Source of the DNA: Mesorhizobium koreense
GTDB taxonomy: Bacteria; Pseudomonadota; Alphaproteobacteria; Rhizobiales; Rhizobiaceae
Assembly (NCBI RefSeq): GCF_031656215.1
Contig: NZ_CP134228.1
Coordinates: 2,561,001-2,625,000, forward strand
Length of the DNA stretch: 64,000 bases
Direction: 5' to 3'
Within the stretch, counting starts at the first letter, position 1, and each line of letters opens with the position of its first letter. This document shows positions 33,304 through 45,293 of this stretch, piece by piece. The notes beneath the pieces are model-generated. The model did no database searches. It saw nothing but the letters and a program-made list of their open reading frames with translations, and was not told the origin of the DNA. The translations under genes were made by a program, and so were the position numbers.

Positions 33304-34008
33304 TCACGCGGCGGTAGAAAGCTCCTGTAGCGCAGCCGGGAGTTCGAGCATGCTGTCGCAGACCAGGTCGGCGCCGATCTCCTCCAACGGAACCTGCGTA
33401 TAGCCGCCGCGCACCAGAGCGACTGACATGCCGGCGGCGCGCGCCGCGCCGGCATCGGCGATACTGTCGCCCACCATCAGCGCGTCGCCCGGCTTGGCAT
33501 GCAGCCGATCCAGCGCCATGAGCAACCCGTCCGGTGCCGGTTTCTGGTGACTGACGGCATCGCCTCCGACTATCACGCCGAAAAATTCGGTCAGGCCGAA
33601 ATGCAGCAGGACCTGGCGGGCGGCCAGTTGCGGCTTGTTGGTGACCACTCCCATCGCGATGCCGGCCATATGGAAATGCGCCAGTGTCTCGCGAACGCCC
33701 GGCATGAGGGTCGCGAGATCGGTCACATGACGAAGATAGATCGGCTTCATCGTCTCATGGGCCTGATCGAGCTCGGTAGCGGAGAGGGGAGTGCCGGAGG
33801 CGGCGAAGGCGCGTTCGATCAGCTTCCTCACGCCGTCGCCGATCATCGATTTGATGTCGGACAGTGAAAGCGGCGGCAGGCCGCGCGTCGCGAGCAGTTC
33901 GTTGACGGCAGCAGCGATATCGGGCGCGGAATCGACCAGCGTGCCGTCCAGATCGAACAGGATCGCCTTTGGGCTGCGCAACAAGGGGGCGGCAACGATG
34001 CCGGTCAT
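33304..34008 (-). CDS. gph: Phosphoglycolate phosphatase (HAD family)
   Basis: It removes phosphate from 2-phosphoglycolate made by the RuBisCO oxygenase reaction. The 234-residue protein has the HAD nucleophile motif FDLDGTLVDSAPDI, motif II VVTNKPQLAA and motif III/IV HQKPAPDGLL and MVGDSIADAGAARAAG. ATG at 34008 with GGAAAC upstream overlaps the redoxin stop (ATGA). As last gene of the cbb operon it corresponds to cbbZ. Confidence 0.93.
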   Translation of the reverse strand: MTGIVAAPLLRSPKAILFDLDGTLVDSAPDIAAAVNELLATRGLPPLSLSDIKSMIGDGVRKLIERAFAASGTPLSATELDQAHETMKPIYLRHVTDLATLMPGVRETLAHFHMAGIAMGVVTNKPQLAARQVLLHFGLTEFFGVIVGGDAVSHQKPAPDGLLMALDRLHAKPGDALMVGDSIADAGAARAAGMSVALVRGGYTQVPLEEIGADLVCDSMLELPAALQELSTAA

Positions 34009-34562
34009 GCGGTTTCCTTCCATTTGATCGAGCACCCGATCGACGCGATCTGAACTCGCGGACCGTTGCCGGTGCGGGCCACTTGTCGCATCGCCTGAAA
34101 GAGATCGCGCCTGAGGTCCGGCGGACCGGCCTCGCGGCGCGAAGCATCGAGCCGGCCGCGATATTGCAGGGTCAGGTCGCTGTTGAAGCCGAAGAAATCA
34201 GGCGTGCACGCCGCGTCATAGGCGCGCGCAACGCTTTGATCCTCGTCGTGAAGGTAAGGAAAGGAAAAGCGGTGCGCCTCGGCGAAGGATTTCATGTTCT
34301 CGAAGGAATCCTCCGGATAGGTCCCGGCGTCGTTGGAATTGATTGCGACGAACCCAATATCCTCTGCTTTCAGATCGTTGGCGTCGCGCACGATGCGTGA
34401 AATCACCGCCTTCACATAGGGGCAGTGGTTGCAGATGAAAACCACCACAAGGCCGTTCGGGCCGGCCTGGTCGAGGATGGAATGCGCCTTGCCGTCGACG
34501 CCGGGGAGGGTGGCGTCCACTGCCGGCCAGCCGAAATCGCAAAGGGGAGGTGCTACCGCCAT
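34005..34562 (-). CDS. Thioredoxin-fold redoxin (AhpC/TSA-like) in the cbb operon
   Basis: The 185-residue protein has a thioredoxin-like domain with the CxxC site in VVFICNHCPYVKAVISR and later CTPDFFGFNSD. It has no signal peptide, so it should be cytosolic. It sits between rpe and gph with a four-base overlap to gph, which ties it to carbon fixation. Peroxide removal or redox control of Calvin enzymes are possible roles; neither is shown by the sequence. Confidence 0.82.
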   Translation of the reverse strand: MAVAPPLCDFGWPAVDATLPGVDGKAHSILDQAGPNGLVVVFICNHCPYVKAVISRIVRDANDLKAEDIGFVAINSNDAGTYPEDSFENMKSFAEAHRFSFPYLHDEDQSVARAYDAACTPDFFGFNSDLTLQYRGRLDASRREAGPPDLRRDLFQAMRQVARTGNGPRVQIASIGCSIKWKETA

Positions 34563-34603
34563 TCTTCGATTCCTGTCCTGGCGTCTTCGATATTCAAACA
34601 GAC

Positions 34604-35290
34604 TTAGGCAGCTTTGCGGATAGCGCCATCTGCTGCCTGCCTGATGGCGGCGATATTGTCGTGATATGCGGCTTCCGTGCCACCCTTGAAGACGGCCGAA
34701 CCGGCGACCAGTACGTTAGCGCCGGCGGCAGTGACCAGAGGCGCCGTCTCCGGCGTGACGCCGCCGTCGATCTCGATGTCGATCGGGCGCGAGCCGATCA
34801 GTGCCTTGATGCGCCTGACCTTCTCTACGACCGCCGGAATGAATGCCTGGCCGCCGAAGCCGGGATTGACCGTCATCAACAGGATGAGGTCGAGCCGGTC
34901 GAGCACGTATTCGATGGCGCTTTCGGGCGTGGACGGATTGAGCGACACGCCGGCTTTCCTCCCGAGATTCCGGACTGCTTGCAGCGAACGGTCGAGATGC
35001 GGTCCGGCCTCAGCGTGCACCGTGATGATGTCGCAGCCGACATCGGCGAAGGCGGCAAGATAGGGATCGACCGGCGCGATCATCAGATGACAATCGAACA
35101 CCTTGTCGGTGCGGTTGCGGATCGCCTTGATGACAGGCGGACCGAAGGTGATATTCGGCACGAAATGCCCGTCCATCACGTCGAGATGGATCCAGTCCGC
35201 ACCGGCAGCGGCGACCGCCTCCACCTCGTCGCCAAGGCGGGAGAAGTCGGCCGACAGGACGGAAGGAGCTATGATGGTGTCGCTTTTCAT
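34604..35290 (-). CDS. rpe: Ribulose-phosphate 3-epimerase (CbbE)
   Basis: It interconverts xylulose 5-phosphate and ribulose 5-phosphate for RuBP regeneration. The 228-residue TIM barrel shows [48 protein letters not shown] and [12 protein letters not shown], with the metal-binding His and Asp residues intact. It overlaps the end of cbbX by four bases. Confidence 0.95.
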   Translation of the reverse strand: MKSDTIIAPSVLSADFSRLGDEVEAVAAAGADWIHLDVMDGHFVPNITFGPPVIKAIRNRTDKVFDCHLMIAPVDPYLAAFADVGCDIITVHAEAGPHLDRSLQAVRNLGRKAGVSLNPSTPESAIEYVLDRLDLILLMTVNPGFGGQAFIPAVVEKVRRIKALIGSRPIDIEIDGGVTPETAPLVTAAGANVLVAGSAVFKGGTEAAYHDNIAAIRQAADGAIRKAA

Positions 35291-36228
35291 GCACTTTCTC
35301 CCTTCCTGTCCGGCTTCATGGCGAAGACGCGGCTGGCGGTGATGTCGTCCGCTGAAATCGTCGACAGCGTCGCGGCATCGAGTGGGCCTGCCGAACCCTC
35401 GAACAGCCGGTTTGCCTGCCTGAGGCGCGCCCGGTCGAGCGCGTTGCGGATCGAGCGCGCATTGGCGAAATGCGGTTGCGCGCGGCGACGGGCGATATAG
35501 TCGGCCATCGCCTTTCTTGCCGGCTTGTCGAACAGATAATTCTGTTGGTCGAGCATGTTTCCCGCGATCCGGAGCAATTCATCATCGGTGTAATCCGGAA
35601 AATCGATGTGATGCGCAATGCGTGAACGGAATCCCGGATTGCTCTCGAAGAAGCGGTCCATACGTTCCGCATAGCCGGCGAGGATGACGACCAGATCGTC
35701 GCGCTGGTTCTCCATCACCTGCAACAGGATCTCGATCGCTTCCTGGCCATAGTCGCGCTCGTTCTCAGGGCGGTAGAGATAATAGGCCTCATCGATGAAC
35801 AGCACGCCACCCATGGCCTTCTTCAGGATTTCCTTGGTCTTGGGCGCGGTGTGGCCGATATATTGCCCGACCAGATCGTCGCGCGTGACCGAGACGAGAT
35901 GGCCCTTGCGGATATAGCCGAGGCGGTGGAGCAGGTCGGCCATGCGCAACGCCACCGTCGTCTTGCCGGTGCCGGGATTGCCGGTGAAGCTCATATGTAG
36001 CGTCGGCGTGTCGTGTGCCAGCCCCATGCTGCGCCGCGCCCGCTCGACCAGCAGAAGCGCCGCCGTTTCGCGGATCCGCTTCTTCACCGGTGCTAGGCCG
36101 ATCAGGTCGCGGTCGAGCTCGGCCAGCACCTCCTTGACACCGGAATGCTCGAATTCGGCGCGCAGGTCGACGGAGGTGGGAGCAGGCTCCGGCGTGAGTT
36201 CGATATTGGCTATGGCGGCTTCGGACAT
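35287..36228 (-). CDS. cbbX: Red-type RuBisCO activase CbbX (AAA+)
   Basis: CbbX removes inhibitory sugar phosphates from red-type RuBisCO by pulling on the CbbL C-terminus. The 313-residue AAA+ protein has Walker A GNPGTGKT, pore-loop region [19 protein letters not shown], Walker [14 protein letters not shown] and the sensor region [17 protein letters not shown]. It is in the cbb operon after cbbS, separated from it by a palindromic element. Its presence agrees with the form IC large subunit. Confidence 0.96.
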   Translation of the reverse strand: MSEAAIANIELTPEPAPTSVDLRAEFEHSGVKEVLAELDRDLIGLAPVKKRIRETAALLLVERARRSMGLAHDTPTLHMSFTGNPGTGKTTVALRMADLLHRLGYIRKGHLVSVTRDDLVGQYIGHTAPKTKEILKKAMGGVLFIDEAYYLYRPENERDYGQEAIEILLQVMENQRDDLVVILAGYAERMDRFFESNPGFRSRIAHHIDFPDYTDDELLRIAGNMLDQQNYLFDKPARKAMADYIARRRAQPHFANARSIRNALDRARLRQANRLFEGSAGPLDAATLSTISADDITASRVFAMKPDRKGESA

Positions 36229-36263
36229 GACTAGTTCTCGATCTACTGGTTCGATTCGGCTTT

Positions 36264-36404
36264 ACCCCCACTCCGTCCGCTTCGCGGCCACCTCTCCCCC
36301 ACTTTCGTGGGGTAGAGGAAGGGAGCCAGGCCGCGCGGCCAGCGCTTCCTCTCCCCCCATCGAGCGGGGGAGAGGTGGCGCGCGAAGCGCGACGGAGTGG
36401 GGGT
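36264..36404. repeat. Palindromic MITE-like element between cbbS and cbbX
   Basis: ACCCCCACTCCGTC (36264-36277) is repeated in inverse form at 36391-36404, and the arms continue inward imperfectly through a CACCTCTCCCC / GGGGGAGAGGTGG block, with a further inner inverted pair around 36312-36356. Elements of this type are widespread in rhizobial genomes. It interrupts the cbb operon without breaking a gene and could form a strong RNA hairpin. Confidence 0.85.
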
Positions 36405-36439
36405 CGAACTTCATAGGCGATGGTCCTGCAGCTTTGTCG

Positions 36440-36859
36440 TCACCCATACCTCGCGCCGGTCGGGCGATCGGCTGCGTAGGGCTTCGTCGTGTAGCGCACG
36501 ACGCGGCCTTGCGCTTCCTGCCGTTCCAGCCGGTAGCCGGGCTCGTCTGCCGGGCGGTTGACGATGAAGGAAAGCTTCACCGATTCCCAGCCATGCGAAG
36601 CGTCGAAGGCGACGACGCGGATGTAGCGGTCGCCATAGACCTTGCGGCATTCCTTGAGTTCGAACAGCAGCGCCGCGGCATCGGGATTGTCGAACATAGG
36701 GTGGCCCCACATGTCCCAGTAGGTGTTGCGCGGATGCGGGTCGTCGGTGAATTCCAGGCTGACGGCCCATTGATTGTCGATGCAGTACTGCACCTGCGCC
36801 CTGATCTGGTCATCGGTCAGATCGGGCAGGAAGGAAAAGGCTCCTTGGGTGATGCGCAT
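36440..36859 (-). CDS. cbbS: RuBisCO small subunit CbbS
   Basis: The 139-residue protein begins MRITQGAFSFLPDLTDDQI, typical of red-type (form IC) small subunits, and continues with YCIDNQWAVSLEFTDDPHPR and YIRVVAFDASHGWESV. The extended C-terminus (about 30 residues after FIVNRP) is a red-type feature. It follows cbbL by 11 bases with a GGAGAAAG ribosome site. Confidence 0.97.
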   Translation of the reverse strand: MRITQGAFSFLPDLTDDQIRAQVQYCIDNQWAVSLEFTDDPHPRNTYWDMWGHPMFDNPDAAALLFELKECRKVYGDRYIRVVAFDASHGWESVKLSFIVNRPADEPGYRLERQEAQGRVVRYTTKPYAADRPTGARYG

Positions 36860-36870
36860 GGTCTTTCTCC

Positions 36871-39443
<2,573 letters not shown>

Positions 39444-39454
39444 GATCCGTCCTT

Positions 39455-41461
39455 TCAGATGATGAGCTTCAGCGCGGCTTGAGCGACGGCTTCCGGGGTG
39501 ATGCCGAAATGGCGGTAGAGGTCGGAGGCAGGGGCGCTGGCGCCGAAGCCCGTCATGCCGACAAAGGCGCCGTTCTCGCCGATCCAGCGGTCCCAGCCGA
39601 GCCGGGCCGCCGCCTCGACCGCGACGCGCGGGGCCGAGCCGAGCACGGCCTTGCGGTAGGCGGCGTCCTGCTCCTCGAACAATTCCCAGGAGGGCATCGA
39701 CACGACAGCGGCGGCGATGCCGTGTTCGGCATCGAGCTTTTCCGCGGCGGCGACCGCGATCTCAACCTCTGAGCCGGTGGCGAGCAGGGTTACGGCGCGG
39801 TGCCCACCCGGCTCGCGCAGGACATAGGCGCCGCGCGCGGAGCGGTTCTCTGCCGTATAGGCCTGGCGCAGCATCGGCAGGTTCTGGCGCGACAGCACCA
39901 GCACGCTTGGCTGGTTCTCGCTCTGGAGCGCCAGCTCCCAGCACTCGGCGGTCTCGATGATATCGGCCGGGCGATAGACGTCGAGGTTCGGCGTCGCGCG
40001 CAGCATTGCCAGATGCTCGATCGGCTGATGCGTTGGGCCGTCCTCGCCGAGCCCGATGGAATCGTGCGTCATCACATAGATGACACGCTGGCCCATCAGC
40101 GCCGAAAGCCTGATCGCGCCGCGCGCATAATCGGCGAAGCAGAGGAAGGTGCCGCCATAAGGGATGAAGCCGCCATGCAGCGCGATGCCGTTCATCGCCG
40201 CCGCCATGCCGTGCTCGCGGATGCCGTAATGGATATAGCGGCCTGCATAGTCACCGGGTGCGATGCGTGCCATGTCCCTGGTGACGGTGAGGTTCGAATG
40301 CGTCAGGTCGGCGGAGCCGCCGACGGTCAGATCGGTCGCAGCATTGATCACGCCGAGCACCATTTCGGAAGCCTTGCGGGTGGCGACCTTGGTCTTCTGC
40401 TCGATATGCTCCTTGCGGAAAGCATCGAGAGCCGAAAGCACGGCGTCGGGAATTTTGCCGGCAATAGCGGCGTCGAAAGCCTCGCGCTGCGGCGATGCCG
40501 CCAGCCTCTGTTCCCAGGCAAGCCGTGCCGCCTTGCCGCGTTCGGCGATGTCGCGCCAAGCCGAGAGGATGTCGCCCGGGACCTCGAAGGGCGCGTGCAG
40601 CCAGCCGATATTTAGCCTCGTCGCGGCGATCTCAGTCTCGCCTAGCGGCGCGCCATGGGTCTTTTCCGAGCCCCCGAGATTGGGCGCGCCCTTGCCGATC
40701 ACGGTCCGGCAGGCGATCAGCGAAGGCCGGTCGGATGCGCGCGCGACCTCGATCGCGGCGGCGACCGCCTCCATGTCGTGGCCGTCGACTTCCTCGACAT
40801 GCCAGCCGGCGGCGCGGAAACGCGCCGGCTGGTCCATCGAAGTCGAGAGCGAGGTTGGGCCGTCGATGGAAATCCGGTTGTCGTCCCAAAAGACGACCAG
40901 ACGCGACAGCTTCAGATGTCCCGCGAGGTCGATCGCCTCGTGACTGATGCCTTCCTGAAGGCAGCCGTCGCCGGCGATCACATAGGTGTAGTGATCGACC
41001 AGATCGGTGCCGTAGCGTGCGGCGAGCATCCGTTCGGCCAGAGCCATGCCAACAGCGGTCGAGATACCCTGGCCGAGCGGGCCGGTCGTCGTCTCGATCC
41101 CCAGCGCGTGACCGTATTCCGGGTGGCCGGCGGTGCGGCTACCGAGCTGGCGGAAGCGCTTCAACTGCTCGACCGGCATGTCCTCGTAGCCGAGCAGGTA
41201 ATGCAGGGCGTATTGCAGCATCGAGCCATGGCCGGCCGAGAGCACGAAACGGTCGCGGTCGGGCCAGTCGGGCTTCGACGGATCAAGCCTGATGAAGCGG
41301 TTGAAGAGGACGGTCGCCACGTCGGCCATGCCCATCGGCATGCCGGGATGGCCGGAATTCGCCTTCTGCACGCCGTCCATCGCCAGCGCCCGTATGGCGT
41401 TCGCCATGTCTTGTTCGGAGACGGCGGGCTCGGCAAGTGGCTTGATCGCAACTTGGCTCAT
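39455..41461 (-). CDS. cbbT: Transketolase (CbbT)
   Basis: The 668-residue thiamine diphosphate enzyme moves two-carbon units in the regenerative part of the cycle. It shows [15 protein letters not shown], the ThDP motif [13 protein letters not shown] ending in the conserved Asn of [10 protein letters not shown], and the C-terminal domain [18 protein letters not shown]. The ATG at 41461 overlaps the stop of the small upstream gene (ATGA). Confidence 0.96.
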   Translation of the reverse strand: MSQVAIKPLAEPAVSEQDMANAIRALAMDGVQKANSGHPGMPMGMADVATVLFNRFIRLDPSKPDWPDRDRFVLSAGHGSMLQYALHYLLGYEDMPVEQLKRFRQLGSRTAGHPEYGHALGIETTTGPLGQGISTAVGMALAERMLAARYGTDLVDHYTYVIAGDGCLQEGISHEAIDLAGHLKLSRLVVFWDDNRISIDGPTSLSTSMDQPARFRAAGWHVEEVDGHDMEAVAAAIEVARASDRPSLIACRTVIGKGAPNLGGSEKTHGAPLGETEIAATRLNIGWLHAPFEVPGDILSAWRDIAERGKAARLAWEQRLAASPQREAFDAAIAGKIPDAVLSALDAFRKEHIEQKTKVATRKASEMVLGVINAATDLTVGGSADLTHSNLTVTRDMARIAPGDYAGRYIHYGIREHGMAAAMNGIALHGGFIPYGGTFLCFADYARGAIRLSALMGQRVIYVMTHDSIGLGEDGPTHQPIEHLAMLRATPNLDVYRPADIIETAECWELALQSENQPSVLVLSRQNLPMLRQAYTAENRSARGAYVLREPGGHRAVTLLATGSEVEIAVAAAEKLDAEHGIAAAVVSMPSWELFEEQDAAYRKAVLGSAPRVAVEAAARLGWDRWIGENGAFVGMTGFGASAPASDLYRHFGITPEAVAQAALKLII

Positions 41462-41604
41462 GACTGCCTCCGCCGCGTGACGGCGCGGACCGCGATGCGG
41501 CGCCACTCTGGCGTATCGAGGGGAGGCTGCATCACAAGGCGCACGACGGTCGGCAGGAGCATCAGCGCCAGGAACATGGTCAGAAATATCTGGGTCAGAA
41601 ACAT
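41458..41604 (-). CDS. 48-residue membrane protein between cbbP and cbbT
   Basis: The peptide reads [20 protein letters not shown] at its N-terminus, one membrane helix, then VRLVMQPP, a Trp-containing segment and an Arg-rich end. A near-perfect ribosome site (AGAGGAGGA) stands seven bases before the ATG, and its stop overlaps the cbbT start by four bases, so it is almost surely translated and coupled to cbbT. I know no named family. A membrane-bound small regulator or anchor is speculation. Confidence 0.75.
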   Translation of the reverse strand: MFLTQIFLTMFLALMLLPTVVRLVMQPPLDTPEWRRIAVRAVTRRRQS

Positions 41605-41624
41605 CGGGGTTCCTCCTCTGGGCT

Positions 41625-42497
41625 CTAGGACGCGCGGTTCCTGCGCTCGATCAGTTGCAGGATGAGCGGCGTCAGGATCAGTTGCATGGCGAGATCGAGC
41701 TTCGCCCCCGGTACGACGATGGAATTCGGCCGCGACATGAACGAATCGTGGATCATCGACAGCAGATACGGAAAATCGATGCCGCGCGGATTGGCGAAGC
41801 GGATGACCAGCATCGATTCGTCCGGCGTGGGGATCCAGCGCGCAATGAAAGGATCCGACGTGTCGACGATCGGCACCCGCTGGAAGTTGATATTGGTCTG
41901 CGAGAATTGCGGGATGATGTAGCGGGTATAGTCCGGCATCCGGCGCAGGATCACATCCATCACCGCTTCGGTGGAATAGCCGCGCGTCGCCCGGTCGCGA
42001 TGGATCTTCTGGATCCATTCGAGGTTGATGACGGGCACGACGCCGATCTTGAGATCGGCATGCCGGGCGAGGTTCACCTTGTCGGTGACGACGCAGCCAT
42101 GCAGCCCTTCGTAGAAGAGCAGGTCGCTCGGCGCGAATTCCCGCCAGTCCGTGAAGGTGCCGGGCGGCGTGCCGTAAAGCTCGCCCTCTTCCTCGTCATG
42201 GACATAGGTGCGTGTCCGCCCCGAGCCCCGGCGGCCATATTCCTCGAATATCTCTTCGAGCTTTTCGAGTTCGTTGGCTTCGACGTTGAAATGGTTGAAG
42301 TTCGGGTTGCCCGCTTTTTCCTCCGCGGCGACCTTCTTCTTCATCGCTTCGCGGTCGTAGCGATGGAAGGCGTCACCCTCGATGAAGGCGGCCTCGATCT
42401 GCTCGCGCCGAAAGATCTGCTCGAAGATGCGCTTGACCGACGTCGTGCCGGCTCCCGAGGAGCCGGTGATCGAGATGATGGGATGCCTGGCCGACAT
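41625..42497 (-). CDS. cbbP: Phosphoribulokinase
   Basis: It phosphorylates ribulose 5-phosphate to RuBP. The 290-residue proteobacterial-type enzyme has the P-loop [27 protein letters not shown] with the catalytic Asp, and [19 protein letters not shown]. It lies 14 bases behind cbbF. Confidence 0.97.
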   Translation of the reverse strand: MSARHPIISITGSSGAGTTSVKRIFEQIFRREQIEAAFIEGDAFHRYDREAMKKKVAAEEKAGNPNFNHFNVEANELEKLEEIFEEYGRRGSGRTRTYVHDEEEGELYGTPPGTFTDWREFAPSDLLFYEGLHGCVVTDKVNLARHADLKIGVVPVINLEWIQKIHRDRATRGYSTEAVMDVILRRMPDYTRYIIPQFSQTNINFQRVPIVDTSDPFIARWIPTPDESMLVIRFANPRGIDFPYLLSMIHDSFMSRPNSIVVPGAKLDLAMQLILTPLILQLIERRNRAS

Positions 42498-42511
42498 GGG
42501 TTAATCTCCGG

Positions 42512-43573
42512 TCAGGCGCGGAAAAGGCCGCGATTGCCGAACAGAGGCGAACGCTCGCCGATGCCGGAGGGCGAGGTGTGGTAGCGTGCAATACGCTCGA
42601 CTTCCCGCGCCGATCCGAACACGACCGGCACGCGCTGGTGCAGGTCGGAGGGCGTGATCTCGAGGATGCGGTTGACGCTGTCGGTGGCGCCGCCGGAGGC
42701 CTGCTCGACGAGATAGGCGATCGGGTTGGCTTCGTAGACGAGGCGCAGTCGGCCCTGATGGTAGCCCCTGCGCTGATCGGCGGGATAGAGGAACACGCCG
42801 CCGCGCATCAGGATGCGATAGCAGTCGGCCACCAGCGATGCGATCCAGCGCATGTTGAAGTCCTTGCCGCGCGGCCCCTCGGTGCCTTCCATGCAGTCGT
42901 CGATGTAGAGCCGGACAGCCTCGTCCCAATGCCGGTAGTTGGCGGCATTGATGGCGAATTCCTGCGTGCGGGCAGGGATGAGGCGGCTTTCATAGGCCTG
43001 GACGAAAGTGCCCAGCCGGGTCGACAAGACGAAGACATGCGTGCCGCTGCCGAGCGAAAGTACCAGCGCCAGTTGCGGCCCGTAGATGAAGAAGCCGGCG
43101 CCAAGCTGGTTCACTCCCGCCTGCAAAAAAGGGGCGGCCGGATCGGCATCCGGCGCGCCAGTTACAGGGAGGCCAGTCGCGGGGAGGAGCGAGAAAATCG
43201 TGCCGATGGAAACATTGGTGTCGATGTTGGAGGAGCCGTCGAGCGGATCGATCGCAATGGCGAGCGGAGCCGTGCTGTCGAGCAGGACGGGCAGTTCCAG
43301 CTCTTCGGAAACGTAGAGCGCAACCGGCGCGTGACGCATCGCATCGAGGAAGATGTCGTCGGCGAAGACGTCGAGATCCTTCTGCTCATCGCCGTCCGCG
43401 TTCCTGCCGCGCGCGCGGGCAAAAGCGGTGCCGAGCGCGCCCTGATCGATGGTGCGGCGGACCTTGATGGCGGCCTGTGTCAGTTCGCGGATCGTGGCCA
43501 CGACCGCCGTCCGGATTTGGTCCTCAGGATCGAGCCAGGAATTCAGGAATGCATCGAGCGTAGCGGCCGACAT
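42512..43573 (-). CDS. cbbF: Class I fructose-1,6-bisphosphatase
   Basis: The 353-residue enzyme dephosphorylates fructose (and probably sedoheptulose) bisphosphate. Metal-binding blocks are DIFLDAMRH, VSEELELPVLLD and AIDPLDGSSNIDTNVSIGTIFS; LNKR-type substrate residues lie in the C-terminal half (YRILMRGGVFLYPAD). First gene of the cbb operon, divergent from cbbR. Confidence 0.96.
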   Translation of the reverse strand: MSAATLDAFLNSWLDPEDQIRTAVVATIRELTQAAIKVRRTIDQGALGTAFARARGRNADGDEQKDLDVFADDIFLDAMRHAPVALYVSEELELPVLLDSTAPLAIAIDPLDGSSNIDTNVSIGTIFSLLPATGLPVTGAPDADPAAPFLQAGVNQLGAGFFIYGPQLALVLSLGSGTHVFVLSTRLGTFVQAYESRLIPARTQEFAINAANYRHWDEAVRLYIDDCMEGTEGPRGKDFNMRWIASLVADCYRILMRGGVFLYPADQRRGYHQGRLRLVYEANPIAYLVEQASGGATDSVNRILEITPSDLHQRVPVVFGSAREVERIARYHTSPSGIGERSPLFGNRGLFRA

Positions 43574-43643
43574 CGTTCTCTCCCGAACCGGTCGCGCCGC
43601 CTTTCTGGGGCCGACCGGATCGGGAAAATGAGAGCAGACGATA

Positions 43644-43661
43644 CTTCATAAGGAAATTTGA
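43644..43661. promoter_or_regulatory. Probable CbbR operator in the cbbF-cbbR intergenic region
   Basis: TTCA (43644-43647) and TGAA (43658-43661) are inverted arms, and within them TAA-GGAAATT-TGA (43648-43660) fits the TNA-N7-TNA pattern known for CbbR. The site lies 23 bases before cbbR and about 70 before cbbF in a 110-bp AT-rich gap. Confidence 0.6.
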
Positions 43662-43683
43662 ATAACTTTACTTACAAGCTAAA

Positions 43684-44655
43684 ATGAATTTATCTTTCGC
43701 CATGCGCAACCTCACCCTAAAGCAGTTGAAGGCGGTTCAGGCGATCGTTGACCACGGGAAAATCATCAATGCCGCCAATGCCTTGGGCCTTTCTCCGCCG
43801 GCCGTCACGATCCAGCTAAGGCAGTTGGAGGAAGAGGCCGGGCTTACCCTGTTCGACCGCACGACGGACGGTATGCGTCCCACTGCCGCAGGGCTGGCCT
43901 TTCTCGATGCAGCGCAGGCGATCGAGGAGCGGCTGCGGATGCTGGACGACCAGATGGATGCGATCAGGGGCGTCAAGACGGGAAGCATCCGTCTCGGCGC
44001 GGTCTCGACGGCGAAATATTTCGCGCCGCGGCTGATGGCGGCCTTCATGAAGGAATATCCGGACATCGAGATGCGGCTCGTCATCGGGAACCGCGCCGAG
44101 ACGATCGCCAGCTTGAAGAACCGCGATATCGACATCGCCCTGATGGGCCGACCGGCGAAGGACGTGCCGGTGCGCGCCTCCGCCTTCGGCGACCACCCGC
44201 TGGTTATCATCGCGCCGCCGGATCATCCGCTCGCCGGAACCCGCGACATCTCCAAGGAGCGCATTGCCGAAGAGCATTTCATCATCCGCGAGCCGGGCTC
44301 CGGCACACGCATCTCGCTGGAAATCTTCCTGGGCGAAGTACCGGGCCGCATCGACGATCTCGGCCTCGAGATGGATTCCAACGAGACGATCAAGCAGGCG
44401 GTGATGGCCGGGCTGGGCATCGCCTTCATCTCTGCCCACACCATTGCCTTCGAGGTGGAGGCCGGGCGGCTGGTCATCCTCGACGTGGCCGGCATGCCGA
44501 TCCGCAGGCAATGGTTCTCGGTGATGCGCAGCGATCACGCCATCTCGCCAGCGATGGCGACCTTCCACGATTTCCTGATGCGCAAGGGTGCGATGTACCT
44601 GCCGCTGTTCGGGAAGCTTTATCCGGACAGCGGCTTCGCGCCGCCGGATCGCTGA
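43684..44655 (+). CDS. cbbR: LysR-type Calvin cycle regulator CbbR
   Basis: The 323-residue protein has an N-terminal LysR helix-turn-helix (LTLKQLKAVQAIVDHGKIIN, AANALGLSPPAVTIQLRQLE) and an effector domain (TGSIRLGAVSTAKYFAPRLM; ADD-type GLGIAFISAHTIAFEVEAGRL). The long block around PAVTIQLRQLEEEAG is characteristic of CbbR. The divergent cbb operon is the evident target. An internal ATG at 43702 is an alternative start. Confidence 0.94.
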   Translation: MNLSFAMRNLTLKQLKAVQAIVDHGKIINAANALGLSPPAVTIQLRQLEEEAGLTLFDRTTDGMRPTAAGLAFLDAAQAIEERLRMLDDQMDAIRGVKTGSIRLGAVSTAKYFAPRLMAAFMKEYPDIEMRLVIGNRAETIASLKNRDIDIALMGRPAKDVPVRASAFGDHPLVIIAPPDHPLAGTRDISKERIAEEHFIIREPGSGTRISLEIFLGEVPGRIDDLGLEMDSNETIKQAVMAGLGIAFISAHTIAFEVEAGRLVILDVAGMPIRRQWFSVMRSDHAISPAMATFHDFLMRKGAMYLPLFGKLYPDSGFAPPDR

Positions 44656-44657
44656 TA

Positions 44658-45293
44658 CTATTTCTTCTTCTCTCCTGGAAGCGATTCGGCGGCTGTCTTC
44701 ATCAATTGATAGAGCCGCTGCTCCAGTATCGTCGGCACCTCGCAGACATAGGTCAGCGATTTCGTGCGCTCATCGAAGGTGCGGATGTCGAAATTGAGCT
44801 GGTCGGTCCGCCGCTCGATCTCGTCCGGATCGGCATTCGGCTTGGCGCGCAGCGCGTCGACTTCCGCGGATTCCTTGCGCACATAGGCCGCGAAGTCAGT
44901 CTGGTTCCGCGCATAGTGGCTGATGCCGACCATCACGTCCGACCGCTCCCGGTTCATGTGGTCGAACAATCCCTGGACCAACAGCATCATACGCGGACCT
45001 TTCTGGTCCGGCGCGAGTGAAGCGGCGAAATCGCGGATCTTGTTTTCCGCCTCGTCAAGCGGCATCCGTCGCTGCGCTATCTCTTCCACCAGCGACGAGA
45101 CTCCGGAATCCTTGTCCCAGTCCTTGGTACTTTCCGGCAAAGTGGGTCCGGTCCAGAACTGGCCGAGCGAAAGCTGCGGCACCTTGCGTTGCTGGCAGGG
45201 CCAGGAAGGATCGGGCTCTGCCGCCTTCACGGGAAGCGAAAGCGCGGGAAGCAGAAGCGTTGCGGCCAAAGCCGGGATCAGATGCTTGATCAT
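44658..45293 (-). CDS. Periplasmic protein of the PQQ-dependent alcohol system (unknown function)
   Basis: The 211-residue protein has a signal peptide (MIKHLIPALAATLLLPALSL, cleavage near VKA). The mature part is mainly helical and charged, starts with DPSWPCQQRKVPQLSLGQFW, has two Cys, and ends in a Lys run. Its ATG overlaps the permease stop (ATGA), making it the last gene of the second PQQ-associated set. No enzymatic motif is recognised. Confidence 0.75.
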   Translation of the reverse strand: MIKHLIPALAATLLLPALSLPVKAAEPDPSWPCQQRKVPQLSLGQFWTGPTLPESTKDWDKDSGVSSLVEEIAQRRMPLDEAENKIRDFAASLAPDQKGPRMMLLVQGLFDHMNRERSDVMVGISHYARNQTDFAAYVRKESAEVDALRAKPNADPDEIERRTDQLNFDIRTFDERTKSLTYVCEVPTILEQRLYQLMKTAAESLPGEKKK

